Positions 38,208 through 45,687 of a stretch of 64,000 nucleotides of DNA are shown piece by piece (positions within the stretch are counted from its first letter, which is position 1; every line of letters begins with the position of its first letter). Source of the DNA: Sphingorhabdus pulchriflava (GTDB lineage: Bacteria > Pseudomonadota > Alphaproteobacteria > Sphingomonadales > Sphingomonadaceae); contig NZ_QRGP01000003.1 in NCBI RefSeq assembly GCF_003367235.1, positions 186,001 through 250,000 of the forward strand, written 5' to 3'. The notes under the pieces were generated by a model. The model saw only the letters and a list, made by a program, of their open reading frames with translations. It made no database searches and was not told where the DNA came from. A program made the position numbers and the translations under genes.

Positions 38208-39002
38208 ATGGCAACCACTCTTCGCATCGCTTCCTGGAACATCAACTCCGTCCGTGCCCGTATCGACATTGTCGAACGGTTCTTGCGCGACGAAGGGCCC
38301 GACATATTGTGCCTTCAGGAAACCAAGGTTGCCGATCCGCAGTTTCCCGAAGGGCCGTTCCGCCAGTTGGGCTACAACCATATCGTCATCAACGGGCAGC
38401 CGATGCATCACGGTGTCGCGATCATCAGCAAGGTGTCGCTGGCGAACAAACAGGTGCATGATTGGCAGGCTAATGGCGAAGCGCGGCATGTCGGGGTTGA
38501 GATTGCGGGCGGTGTTCGGCTCGAAAATGTGTATGTGCCCGCTGGCGGCGATATTCCGGACCGTGAGCAAAATGTGAAGTTCGGGCAAAAGCTCGATTTT
38601 CTCGCGCGGATGACCGACTGGTCGGGCGCGGTTTCGGTTCCGACAATATTGACCGGCGACTTCAACGTCGCGCCCCTCGAAACCGATGTGTGGAGCCACA
38701 AACAGCTGGTCAATGTCGTCAGCCACACGGCGATCGAAATCGAAGCGCTGGGTGGGCTGCAGTCTGCAGGCAACTGGATTGATCTGGCCCGCGAATTCGT
38801 CCCGCCCGAAAAGAAGCTCTACACTTGGTGGAGTTACCGCGCGCAGGATTGGGAAACTTCTGACCGTGGCCGTCGCCTCGACCATATGTGGGTGACGCCG
38901 GATCTGAAGGACAAGGCGCACGCCCATGTCGTGCACAAGCCCTGCCGTGGCTGGGGTAAGCCTTCTGACCATGTTCCCATCGTGACGGAATTTCGCCTTT
39001 GA
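38208..39002 (+). CDS. xthA: Exodeoxyribonuclease III
   Basis: AP endonuclease/3'-5' exonuclease of base-excision repair. The 264-residue protein has the family start RIASWNINSVRARIDIVERF, the metal-binding Glu in LCLQETKV, the catalytic LTGDFNVAP stretch and the C-terminal His in SDHVPIVTEF. The ribA start overlaps its stop. No obvious Shine-Dalgarno was seen before ATG 38208. Confidence 0.94.
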   Translation: MATTLRIASWNINSVRARIDIVERFLRDEGPDILCLQETKVADPQFPEGPFRQLGYNHIVINGQPMHHGVAIISKVSLANKQVHDWQANGEARHVGVEIAGGVRLENVYVPAGGDIPDREQNVKFGQKLDFLARMTDWSGAVSVPTILTGDFNVAPLETDVWSHKQLVNVVSHTAIEIEALGGLQSAGNWIDLAREFVPPEKKLYTWWSYRAQDWETSDRGRRLDHMWVTPDLKDKAHAHVVHKPCRGWGKPSDHVPIVTEFRL

Positions 39003-40045
39003 GCGATGCTGCCGCCAAGCGCGCAGCCCGTGCCATTGACGCGCTGCGGCGCGGCTGGCCGGTGCGCGTTGGTGGATTGACGCTGGTTGCAATCGAAACC
39101 GGGGCAGCGGCGGAACTGTTTGCCGGGGGACAAGTCAAAGGCATATTGCTGTCATCCGCACGCGCAGCCACGCTCAAGCTCGCCAACCAGTTTGCGGCAG
39201 CTGACACGCAGTTGCCGGTTTTGATAGCCCCACCTTCCGAACTCGATGCCGCATTGTCGCTCGCGATAGCCGATCCATCGCTCGACCTGCGTTATCCGTT
39301 CAAGGGGCCTTTCGCTGCTTTGCCGCTCGAACAGCCCGAGGCAGCGCAAGTGGCGATGGAGCTGGCGCGTGAGGCTGGCCTGTTGCCCGCGTTCCTGCTG
39401 GTTGAGTCGGATGCAGATGCGGAATTTGCGCCAGCTGATCTGGCAGCCTTCCAGAATGCCGATAATCTGTGCATCGCCGCGCGGGCGCGCCTGCCGGTTT
39501 CGGCGGCGGAAGATGCGGAGCTGGTGGCCTATCGTTCGGTCGCCGATGCGGCGGACCATGTCGCGCTGGTCGTTGGCCAGCGTGATGGCAGCCCGCCGGT
39601 GATTCGACTGCACAGCGAGTGCCTGACCGGCGATGTGCTCGGCAGTCTCAAATGCGATTGCGGGCCGCAATTGCATGAAGCGCTGCACCAGATAGCCGAC
39701 GCGCAATGGGGCGTGCTGCTCTATCTGCGGCAGGAAGGGCGCGGCATTGGCCTCGTCAACAAACTGCGCGCCTATGCGCTTCAGGATCAGGGTTTCGATA
39801 CGGTAGACGCCAATATCCGGCTGGGCTTTGCCGTTGACGCACGCGATTTTTCCGTAGCGGCGCAGATGTTGCGGCTGTTGTCGATTTCAGAAGTTCGCCT
39901 GCTGACCAACAATCCGGAAAAAGTTGCGGGTTTGGAGGCAGAGGGTATCAAGGTTGCCGAACGCCTGCCGCTCAAAATCGCTGCAAATCCCCACAACGCG
40001 CATTATCTGGCGACAAAACGCGACCGTACGGGTCACAAGCTCTAG
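38999..40045 (+). CDS. ribA: GTP cyclohydrolase II with N-terminal extension
   Basis: First enzyme of riboflavin synthesis: GTP to 2,5-diamino-6-ribosylamino-pyrimidinone 5'-phosphate. The catalytic domain is the C-terminal 180 residues, with zinc Cys in SECLTGDVLGSLKCDCG and the RQEGRGIGLVNKL motif. Before it is an extension of about 150 residues that is not the usual RibB domain and has no motif I recognise. The likely start is a TTG at 38999 overlapping the xthA stop (TTGA); no in-frame ATG occurs until well into the protein. Confidence 0.9.
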   Translation: MSDAAAKRAARAIDALRRGWPVRVGGLTLVAIETGAAAELFAGGQVKGILLSSARAATLKLANQFAAADTQLPVLIAPPSELDAALSLAIADPSLDLRYPFKGPFAALPLEQPEAAQVAMELAREAGLLPAFLLVESDADAEFAPADLAAFQNADNLCIAARARLPVSAAEDAELVAYRSVADAADHVALVVGQRDGSPPVIRLHSECLTGDVLGSLKCDCGPQLHEALHQIADAQWGVLLYLRQEGRGIGLVNKLRAYALQDQGFDTVDANIRLGFAVDARDFSVAAQMLRLLSISEVRLLTNNPEKVAGLEAEGIKVAERLPLKIAANPHNAHYLATKRDRTGHKL

Positions 40046-40719
40046 ATTATCAGCTCTTCAAGCATGCGGCGGGAAACGATGTGCAGTCCGTCGGCTTGCC
40101 GCTCGACGATGCCTCGCCGTACGACTGAAGCCAGCGCTCTCGAAGCCGTTTCGCGCGTTGTATGTACGCTGACCGCCAATGCGGCGATGACTGGCGCGGG
40201 TTGGATCCGTCCGTCGCTATCAGCCAGTTGCAACAATGCGCGGTAAAAACGGCCAGTGGCGCTCAGGCCGATGCGCGCCGCCATACGGTCAAGAACCAGA
40301 TCGAGCTGTCGGGCCAGAAGATTCGCCACGCCCCTGGCAACATCGCCGTCGACTGTAGCTAAATCGGCGAGCTTTTGCGTGGGCGCTGCAAGCAGGCGTG
40401 TGGCCCCGCATGCGGCAAAGGCTGACCGGTGCGTCGCTTCTTCGGGGTAAGCGCCAAATATTTCTCCCGAGCCGTGCCGCGTCAATTGCGCCTGTTGTCC
40501 GTCGAAACTGTAGATTTCTGCAACCACAGCGCCCTCGGCCACCAGATACAGATGGGATGATGGGTCACCCATATTTGCCACAACTGACCGATGGGCATAG
40601 CTGCGCGATATCATGATAGCGGCCAGCCGTTCCGCGCTGCTTTGCTGGCAAGCAAAGCAGCTCTGGATGATGGCGATGTCGTTGCGACCCGACATGCTGG
40701 TATCACCAAGCGAACTCAT
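40042..40719 (-). CDS. Crp/Fnr-family transcription regulator
   Basis: A 225-residue regulator. The N-terminal cyclic-nucleotide-binding jelly roll has the phosphate-cassette-like stretch GEIFGAYPEEATHRSAFAA, keeping the Arg that contacts the cyclic phosphate. The C-terminal Crp-type HTH is AALAVSVHTTRETASRAL. A CFAC near the N-terminus hints at redox or metal sensing, but FNR's four-Cys set is not present. The ATG overlaps the stop of the upstream TPR/SLOG-like gene (ATGA), so it is the last gene of the TIR operon. Confidence 0.85.
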   Translation of the reverse strand: MSSLGDTSMSGRNDIAIIQSCFACQQSSAERLAAIMISRSYAHRSVVANMGDPSSHLYLVAEGAVVAEIYSFDGQQAQLTRHGSGEIFGAYPEEATHRSAFAACGATRLLAAPTQKLADLATVDGDVARGVANLLARQLDLVLDRMAARIGLSATGRFYRALLQLADSDGRIQPAPVIAALAVSVHTTRETASRALASVVRRGIVERQADGLHIVSRRMLEELII

Positions 40720-42098
40720 CCTGGCGGCCTGACCAGTGCAGCGAGGCACAGCTCGATCGGGCCGTCGGGCAAGGCCATTTCCCCGATGGTTTCGATCCGG
40801 CTGGCCAATCCAGCTGCCAGTAATGCCAAAGCTGCGCTGCGGCTGGCAGCCACCATGCCATGCGCGCTGTGCGGGAGCAGAGCTGGAACATGGATGGCGT
40901 TGCCAATTCGGGAATCAATTGCTGCCTGTCCGCCGCCTGAGGCCAATATTGCCCGAACTGCGTCGTCGAGGACGTCAAAACTTTGCGGAGCGGAGCTGTC
41001 CAATGCAACATCAAATTTCAGCGATCCAGCGGGAAGCTGCGCAACACTATTGTCTGGATCGGCGGTCACCGGGACGTGGAAGATCGGGCGGCCGGAATGT
41101 AGCCACGGATCCCCAAGGGCGGGGCGGTCTGCTGGTTCGATGCGCAACGCAACAGCTTTGGCTTGCAACTGCCCCGCCTTTTCGACTGCGAGGCCCATGG
41201 CATGCAGCTCTGCAAGGGTAACACCAGCCGTACTGGTTCTGCCATCAGAAGAGCAAATGGTTATGCTGTCGGCCACGTCGAGCAGTGCATCAAAACGCTG
41301 CGACCAGTCCGCCCCTAGCGGTTCGACTGACGATTGTCTGAAATCGTCGGATTCGGACGGCAGGACGACATGAAGTTCGGCACCCACCGAAACCGCTGCC
41401 TCAGCAGCAAGAATGTCAGCCCCAGCGGCGAGCGCACCATATGCAAAACCGGGGGCGATGGCTTTCACAGCCTTGCCTATGGCTTCGCGCGCCACGCTAT
41501 TGTCTGCCGCTATACCGAGAATGCCATTATAGTGCAGGGCGGACGGTGGACGAAAACCGTCCAGCCAATTTTCATCCTCCCCGAATTCGGACAGGATCAG
41601 CGCGAACTGTCGCAGGGTTGCGGCATGGTCCTCCCATGCTTGAGGTGCCAGCCTAACCGCCTCGGCCAAACTCGCTCTGGCATCTCCGAACCGTCCCAGC
41701 AACAGCATTGCCTCGGCACGTGTAGCTTCACCCCAATATGGGGTTTCGCCCGGTTCGGCACCAGATTCTATCAGATGCAGGACCTTGCCGGCAAGCTGGC
41801 CTGTCTTTGCTCGGTCGCCAGCATGCAGCGCCATTGCCGCCGCGTTGACCAATGGATAACTCGCCGCTCCGACTGCAGCGGCGCGCTCATATGCTTCGCC
41901 GGCTCGCGCGAATAACGAAAACCTTGTGTCGGCGGTCGCCTGCCGTGCCCTGTCTTTCAGCAACCGGCCTTTCAGGGTCAATACCTGAAAATCCGCTTCA
42001 ACATTATCGAAACCGGCGGCGACAAATCTATCCCACGCCCGTGATGTCGCCCCGGCGCGGGCCAGAGCGAGTATCATCTTCAGGGCATCGGCTTGCAT
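40716..42098 (-). CDS. TPR plus SLOG-like Rossmann-domain protein
   Basis: A 460-residue cytosolic protein. Residues about 1-170 are TPR-like helical repeats. Residues about 185-345 contain YGALAAGADILAAEAAV followed by GAELHVVLPSES. This G-x-ADxxAAE-x-VLP order resembles SLOG-type nucleotide-binding Rossmann domains and the TRAFs-binding (DUF4071-like) proteins found with cyclase domains. About 100 further C-terminal residues have no match I recognise and show no cyclase catalytic motif. It lies between an unknown gene and a Crp/Fnr gene with which it overlaps. Confidence 0.65.
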   Translation of the reverse strand: MQADALKMILALARAGATSRAWDRFVAAGFDNVEADFQVLTLKGRLLKDRARQATADTRFSLFARAGEAYERAAAVGAASYPLVNAAAMALHAGDRAKTGQLAGKVLHLIESGAEPGETPYWGEATRAEAMLLLGRFGDARASLAEAVRLAPQAWEDHAATLRQFALILSEFGEDENWLDGFRPPSALHYNGILGIAADNSVAREAIGKAVKAIAPGFAYGALAAGADILAAEAAVSVGAELHVVLPSESDDFRQSSVEPLGADWSQRFDALLDVADSITICSSDGRTSTAGVTLAELHAMGLAVEKAGQLQAKAVALRIEPADRPALGDPWLHSGRPIFHVPVTADPDNSVAQLPAGSLKFDVALDSSAPQSFDVLDDAVRAILASGGGQAAIDSRIGNAIHVPALLPHSAHGMVAASRSAALALLAAGLASRIETIGEMALPDGPIELCLAALVRPPG

Positions 42099-42149
42099 CG
42101 ATCCGGTCCGATCAATACCGGCTTGCGCTGATTGCGGTATCGGGGGCGC

Positions 42150-42833
42150 TCAAGGCCGGCTGCCGACATTGCCGCCATCGGGATCGATGACTATAGGGAT
42201 GCTGGTGAGATTGCCTTCCTTGTCGACCGCATCCCACATCAGGTGGAAGTTCATGGAATAGACGCGCGGATCCTCTTTCGAGGGAGCCCGGCCATCTTCG
42301 GTCTGGTAGATATTGTCCATCACCAACCCCTTGCGACCCGACAGTTCGGTGAGACTGGCTGCGAAGAAAGAGAAATTCTGATCAGCCGGAATTAGCCTGA
42401 AATCGGAGGCATCCTTGTCGACGCGATATTCGGTGAAGCGAACAAGGTTGGCATATTTTTCATCAGCCGTACCCGGGTCCACCTTTCGGTCGTCAAAGCG
42501 GATATTGTCATTATCGACCAGCATATAGATGCGCGCGGTGTGGCCAAAGGTGAAGCCGTTGAAGTTGAACTCCTTGCGTTTGTCCCCCGTCGGGTTGTTC
42601 AGCCAGTCCTTCGAACTTTTCGCTTTGGCTGCTTCCTTCAACATCAATTCGGCAAATTGCTTCTCGGTTGTCCCGGCGGGGATGTCGGCGGTGGCAAAAT
42701 AACCCTGCCGGACCATAGTTTTCTTGGGATCGTCGAACCTGAAATAGATGATGCAGACATAATCCGGCTGGAACGCTTCTCCCAACGGGTTCTTTTCGTG
42801 CGGGTCTTTGCCCCATTGTGGTCCTGAAGCCAT
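42150..42833 (-). CDS. Soluble beta-rich protein of unknown function in the TIR operon
   Basis: A 227-residue protein with no signal peptide or membrane helix. It is rich in aromatic and charged residues, with stretches such as YVCIIYFRFDDPKKT, FNFNGFTFGHTARIYM and VYSMNFHLMWDAVDK that look like beta strands. I do not recognise the family. GGGAG precedes ATG 42833. Gaps of 55 bases to the TIR gene and 51 to the TPR/SLOG-like gene, all on one strand, place it in the same operon. Confidence 0.6.
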   Translation of the reverse strand: MASGPQWGKDPHEKNPLGEAFQPDYVCIIYFRFDDPKKTMVRQGYFATADIPAGTTEKQFAELMLKEAAKAKSSKDWLNNPTGDKRKEFNFNGFTFGHTARIYMLVDNDNIRFDDRKVDPGTADEKYANLVRFTEYRVDKDASDFRLIPADQNFSFFAASLTELSGRKGLVMDNIYQTEDGRAPSKEDPRVYSMNFHLMWDAVDKEGNLTSIPIVIDPDGGNVGSRP

Positions 42834-42888
42834 TTCTTTTCTCCCAGTTTATACCCGGTTCATTTTCAATTCGGCTGCCATATGCACG

Positions 42889-44607
42889 CTATCTATTACC
42901 CACTCTTTGTTCGAGTTCACTGATTGCCTTCCAGAAGCCCGCCAGCGCCTCACCCTGCGGATAGGCCCGTTCTATCTCGACGATGATCTTCCGGGTCTCG
43001 CTCAGTTCGGCGCGGGCTTTCGCCAGATCAAATTCGGCCAACGCCTTGGCGCGCATATAATGGCTGCGCGCCAAAGCACGCTTCACTTCAACATTATTGG
43101 GCTCTTCAGTGACAAGAGACCGTAAGGTTCCGACAATCCGGGTGGTTTCACTGACCGCAAGTCTCGGATTCCCCCAGTCCATCTCAATTGTTGCGAGGCC
43201 AAAAGATGGCCAGGTCTGCCTGAAACGCAGTTCGAAATTTCTCGGATCTTTGGCGACCAGCGCATCGATGATGGATTGTTCGGACAATCGCGCCTTGCGG
43301 GCCTCGCCATGGGCCTTGTCGACCAACAGAGCATCGGCAAGCCAGCCAAAGCGGTTGGCGAGTGCGATGCTGATTTCCGTCCGTTCGGGGGCGATACGCA
43401 AAGCCGTTTGTTCGAAACTGATTGACCGGCGGCAAAAATCGATTGCCTTTTTGATATCGAAATTGTCGCGCAAGTAAAAGTCGCACAGATTTCCGAGTGC
43501 ATAACCCATTTCAAGATTGGCCCGCGCCTTGTCCGGGTCGAGTTCAAGGAGTTTGCGCGCCTCGGTAACATAGCCCTGCCAGTGCCGTTCGGTGGTCGCG
43601 CGATCGCGGATTTGCCAGGCGGCTTGCCCGACCCAATATTCGCTTTGGGCATGGGCAAAGATACGATCCGGGTTTTCGGGTTCTTTGCGCAACAAGGCTT
43701 CGGTCGCGCGATGCGCCTCGCGGAATTTCGCAAGCGCTGCGGCAAGATTGCCGCTGCGGCCGTCATCTTCGCCCATTGCGTGCAGGATGCGGGTGCGGCG
43801 CTCCAGCGAGTCGGGGGGCAGTGATCCCAGGTCGCCTTGCCGGGCATAATGCTCCATCGCACGCTGGTTCACATCATCCATCACGTCGAGTCGACCGACC
43901 CCTTTCAACTCGTCACGCAGATCGGTGAGCATATATTCGACGAGCTCTTCTGCGCTTTCACGCTGCCGGGCGGCTTCGTTGCGGGCTGAAATAGCGAAGA
44001 AGGTCATCACGCCCATGATTAGCATCGCTGCCAAGGCACCCAGCGTGATCCACGTCACGCGACGCAGCCGCCTTTGGGCATCGCGCTGCACCAGCGAATC
44101 GAGCGGAACGCCTGCAATTCCGGCAACAATTTTGAGGAAGCCGAGCGACGGGCCATCCCCTTCCTTGCGCAGATCGGCTGCAAGCGGCTCAAGCCCGCCT
44201 TCGCTCAAAACCTCCGGAAACGCTTCGGCCGGTTCGCCCCGCACCAGCGCCGCCAGAACGGGTCGTTTCGGATGCAGGCTGCGGAACAGGCGGATCTCTT
44301 CGGAAACCCATTGCGACGCTTTGGCGTCGGGCGAACAAAGCACAATTAGCGCCTCAGCACGGCTCAGGGCATCGCGGATCGCCTCCGAAAGGCTGGATGC
44401 GGCGGCGAGGTCTTCGCGATCACGGAATATCTGCCCGATGTGCGCGCCATTGCCTGCGCGCGTATGGGCGACCTGTTTGGGCAGCCGGTAACGTTCCAGC
44501 TTGCGCTGCAAATTGGCGGCAAAATCGGCATCGGCATGGCTATAGCTAATGAAGGCGGCGAAACGCCGCCTATCGCTCGCGACCGAAATATCCTCACCCC
44601 TCGGCAT
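42889..44607 (-). CDS. TIR-domain protein with membrane helix and TPR-like C-terminus
   Basis: A 572-residue protein. Residues about 15-130 are a TIR domain: FAAFISYSHADADF at the start, IFRDREDLAAASSLSEAI in the middle and SQWVSEEIRLF, whose Glu (Glu104) aligns with the catalytic Glu of SARM1 (WVHKEI). RRLRR then a helix (about 184-208) anchors the protein, TIR side inside by the positive-inside rule. The remaining 350 residues are TPR-like helices, probably periplasmic. An earlier TTG at 44637 is less likely because AAAGGA precedes ATG 44607. First gene of the apparent four-gene unit. Confidence 0.82.
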   Translation of the reverse strand: MPRGEDISVASDRRRFAAFISYSHADADFAANLQRKLERYRLPKQVAHTRAGNGAHIGQIFRDREDLAAASSLSEAIRDALSRAEALIVLCSPDAKASQWVSEEIRLFRSLHPKRPVLAALVRGEPAEAFPEVLSEGGLEPLAADLRKEGDGPSLGFLKIVAGIAGVPLDSLVQRDAQRRLRRVTWITLGALAAMLIMGVMTFFAISARNEAARQRESAEELVEYMLTDLRDELKGVGRLDVMDDVNQRAMEHYARQGDLGSLPPDSLERRTRILHAMGEDDGRSGNLAAALAKFREAHRATEALLRKEPENPDRIFAHAQSEYWVGQAAWQIRDRATTERHWQGYVTEARKLLELDPDKARANLEMGYALGNLCDFYLRDNFDIKKAIDFCRRSISFEQTALRIAPERTEISIALANRFGWLADALLVDKAHGEARKARLSEQSIIDALVAKDPRNFELRFRQTWPSFGLATIEMDWGNPRLAVSETTRIVGTLRSLVTEEPNNVEVKRALARSHYMRAKALAEFDLAKARAELSETRKIIVEIERAYPQGEALAGFWKAISELEQRVGNR

Positions 44608-44646
44608 CGCATCGATCCTTTGCGATTCGTGAAGCAAAGTTACACG

Positions 44647-44652
44647 ATATTA
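44647..44652 (-). promoter_or_regulatory. Possible -10 element of the TIR operon
   Basis: On the minus strand TAATAT lies about 40 bases upstream of the TIR gene ATG, in the only AT-rich part of the 98-base gap after grxD. No convincing -35 was found at 17 bases, so support is weak. Confidence 0.25.
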
Positions 44653-44682
44653 GAATTGGTTGAACCGCTATTTGGCGATTGC

Positions 44683-44699
44683 CGGGGTTGCGACCCCCG
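44683..44699 (-). terminator. GC hairpin after grxD
   Basis: CGGGG-TTGCGA-CCCC(C)G forms a stem seven bases beyond the grxD stop on the minus strand. No T run follows, but it may separate the leu-grxD transcript from the TIR operon. Confidence 0.35.
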
Positions 44700-44705
44700 C
44701 TGGAA

Positions 44706-45032
44706 TCAGCCTGCCTTGGCCAGTCCCTGGCTCTCTACCAGTTCCTGTAACTCGCCCGCCTCATACATCTCCATCATGATGTCGCTGCCGCCCAGAAACT
44801 CGCCCTTGACGTAGAGCTGCGGGATGGTGGGCCAGTCAGAATATTCCTTGATACCCTGACGGATTTCCTGATCCTGCAGAACGTCGACGCTGGCAAATTC
44901 GACATTGAGGTGGTCGAGGATCGCAATCGCACGGCTCGAAAAGCCGCATTGCGGGAACAGAGGCGAGCCCTTCATGAAGAGGACGACGTCGTTGTTCTTG
45001 ACCAGTTCATCGATACGTTCGTGCGCGCTCAT
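44706..45032 (-). CDS. grxD: Monothiol CGFS glutaredoxin (Grx4 type)
   Basis: A 108-residue protein that binds a bridging [2Fe-2S] cluster as a dimer and passes it on, often with BolA. The active site is PQCGFS (CGFS at about 29-32), with WPTIPQLYVKGEFLGGSDI binding glutathione. ATG 45032 is chosen over an in-frame GTG at 45041 because GGAG lies eight bases upstream of the ATG. The bolA gene ends 12 bases before it, matching the known protein partnership. Confidence 0.95.
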   Translation of the reverse strand: MSAHERIDELVKNNDVVLFMKGSPLFPQCGFSSRAIAILDHLNVEFASVDVLQDQEIRQGIKEYSDWPTIPQLYVKGEFLGGSDIMMEMYEAGELQELVESQGLAKAG

Positions 45033-45044
45033 AGTCTTCACTCC

Positions 45045-45278
45045 TTATTCGGGTACGGCCGTGGTCAGCTGCAGCGCATGCAGCACCCCGCCCATCCGGC
45101 CACCCAAAGCATTATAAACTGTCTGATGCTGCTTAACGCGCGGCATACCGCGGAACGTTTCGCTGACGACGCGCGCAGCATAATGGTCGCCATCGCCGCG
45201 CAGGTCAGTGATTTCGACCGCTGCATCGGGGAGGGCGGCCTTGATCATGCCTTCAATATCTTCAGCCGCCATCGGCAT
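45045..45278 (-). CDS. bolA: BolA-family protein
   Basis: A 77-residue protein with the class-II KH-like BolA fold: IKAALPDAAVEITDLRGDGDHYAA and the conserved His region RVKQHQTVYNAL. With the CGFS glutaredoxin next door it probably forms a [2Fe-2S] heterodimer for iron-sulfur delivery or iron sensing. AAGGGA precedes ATG 45278. Confidence 0.94.
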   Translation of the reverse strand: MPMAAEDIEGMIKAALPDAAVEITDLRGDGDHYAARVVSETFRGMPRVKQHQTVYNALGGRMGGVLHALQLTTAVPE

Positions 45279-45289
45279 GGAAAAATCCC

Positions 45290-45613
45290 TTATGCCTCTT
45301 CGATGAACTGGCGGCGGGCTTCCACCAGCTTGGCGTCCAGCGCCGCGCGGATTGCGGCGTCGTCGGTTTCCACACCTGCCGAGGTGATGTCGCCCAGCAG
45401 TTTGCGGATGACATCTTCGTCGCCTGCTTCTTCGAAATCGGCCTGCACGACCGATTTGGCGTAGGCATCAGCCTCTTCGGGGGTCAGGCCCATTTTCTCT
45501 GCAGCCCACAGGCCCACCAGCTTGTTACGGCGCGCGGTGACCTTGAACTGGAATTCCTCATCGCGAGCGAATTTATTCTCAAAGGCGTTTTCGCGATCGT
45601 CAAAAGTGGTCAT
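45290..45613 (-). CDS. F1-ATPase inhibitor zeta subunit (DUF1476)
   Basis: A 107-residue alphaproteobacterial protein opening MTTFDDRENAFENKFARDEE, the zeta-subunit signature known from Paracoccus. The N-terminal helix blocks the F1 rotor to stop ATP hydrolysis; the C-terminal four-helix part binds F1. The reading frame runs open far upstream, but ATG 45613 with AAGGA before it gives the conserved start. It is 11 bases before bolA in the same direction. Confidence 0.92.
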   Translation of the reverse strand: MTTFDDRENAFENKFARDEEFQFKVTARRNKLVGLWAAEKMGLTPEEADAYAKSVVQADFEEAGDEDVIRKLLGDITSAGVETDDAAIRAALDAKLVEARRQFIEEA

Positions 45614-45687
45614 GCTCGAATCCTTCAGCGCTATGGGCTTAAAATAGTCACGCGGCCCCTGCCAAACAAGGGCCGCGCCTGCAAGGA

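Noticed and set aside
40042-44607. The idea that the TIR block is a standard Thoeris or CBASS system
   Set aside because: No SIR2-SLOG ThsA protein and no CD-NTase or CBASS effector gene is present, so the named systems do not fit.
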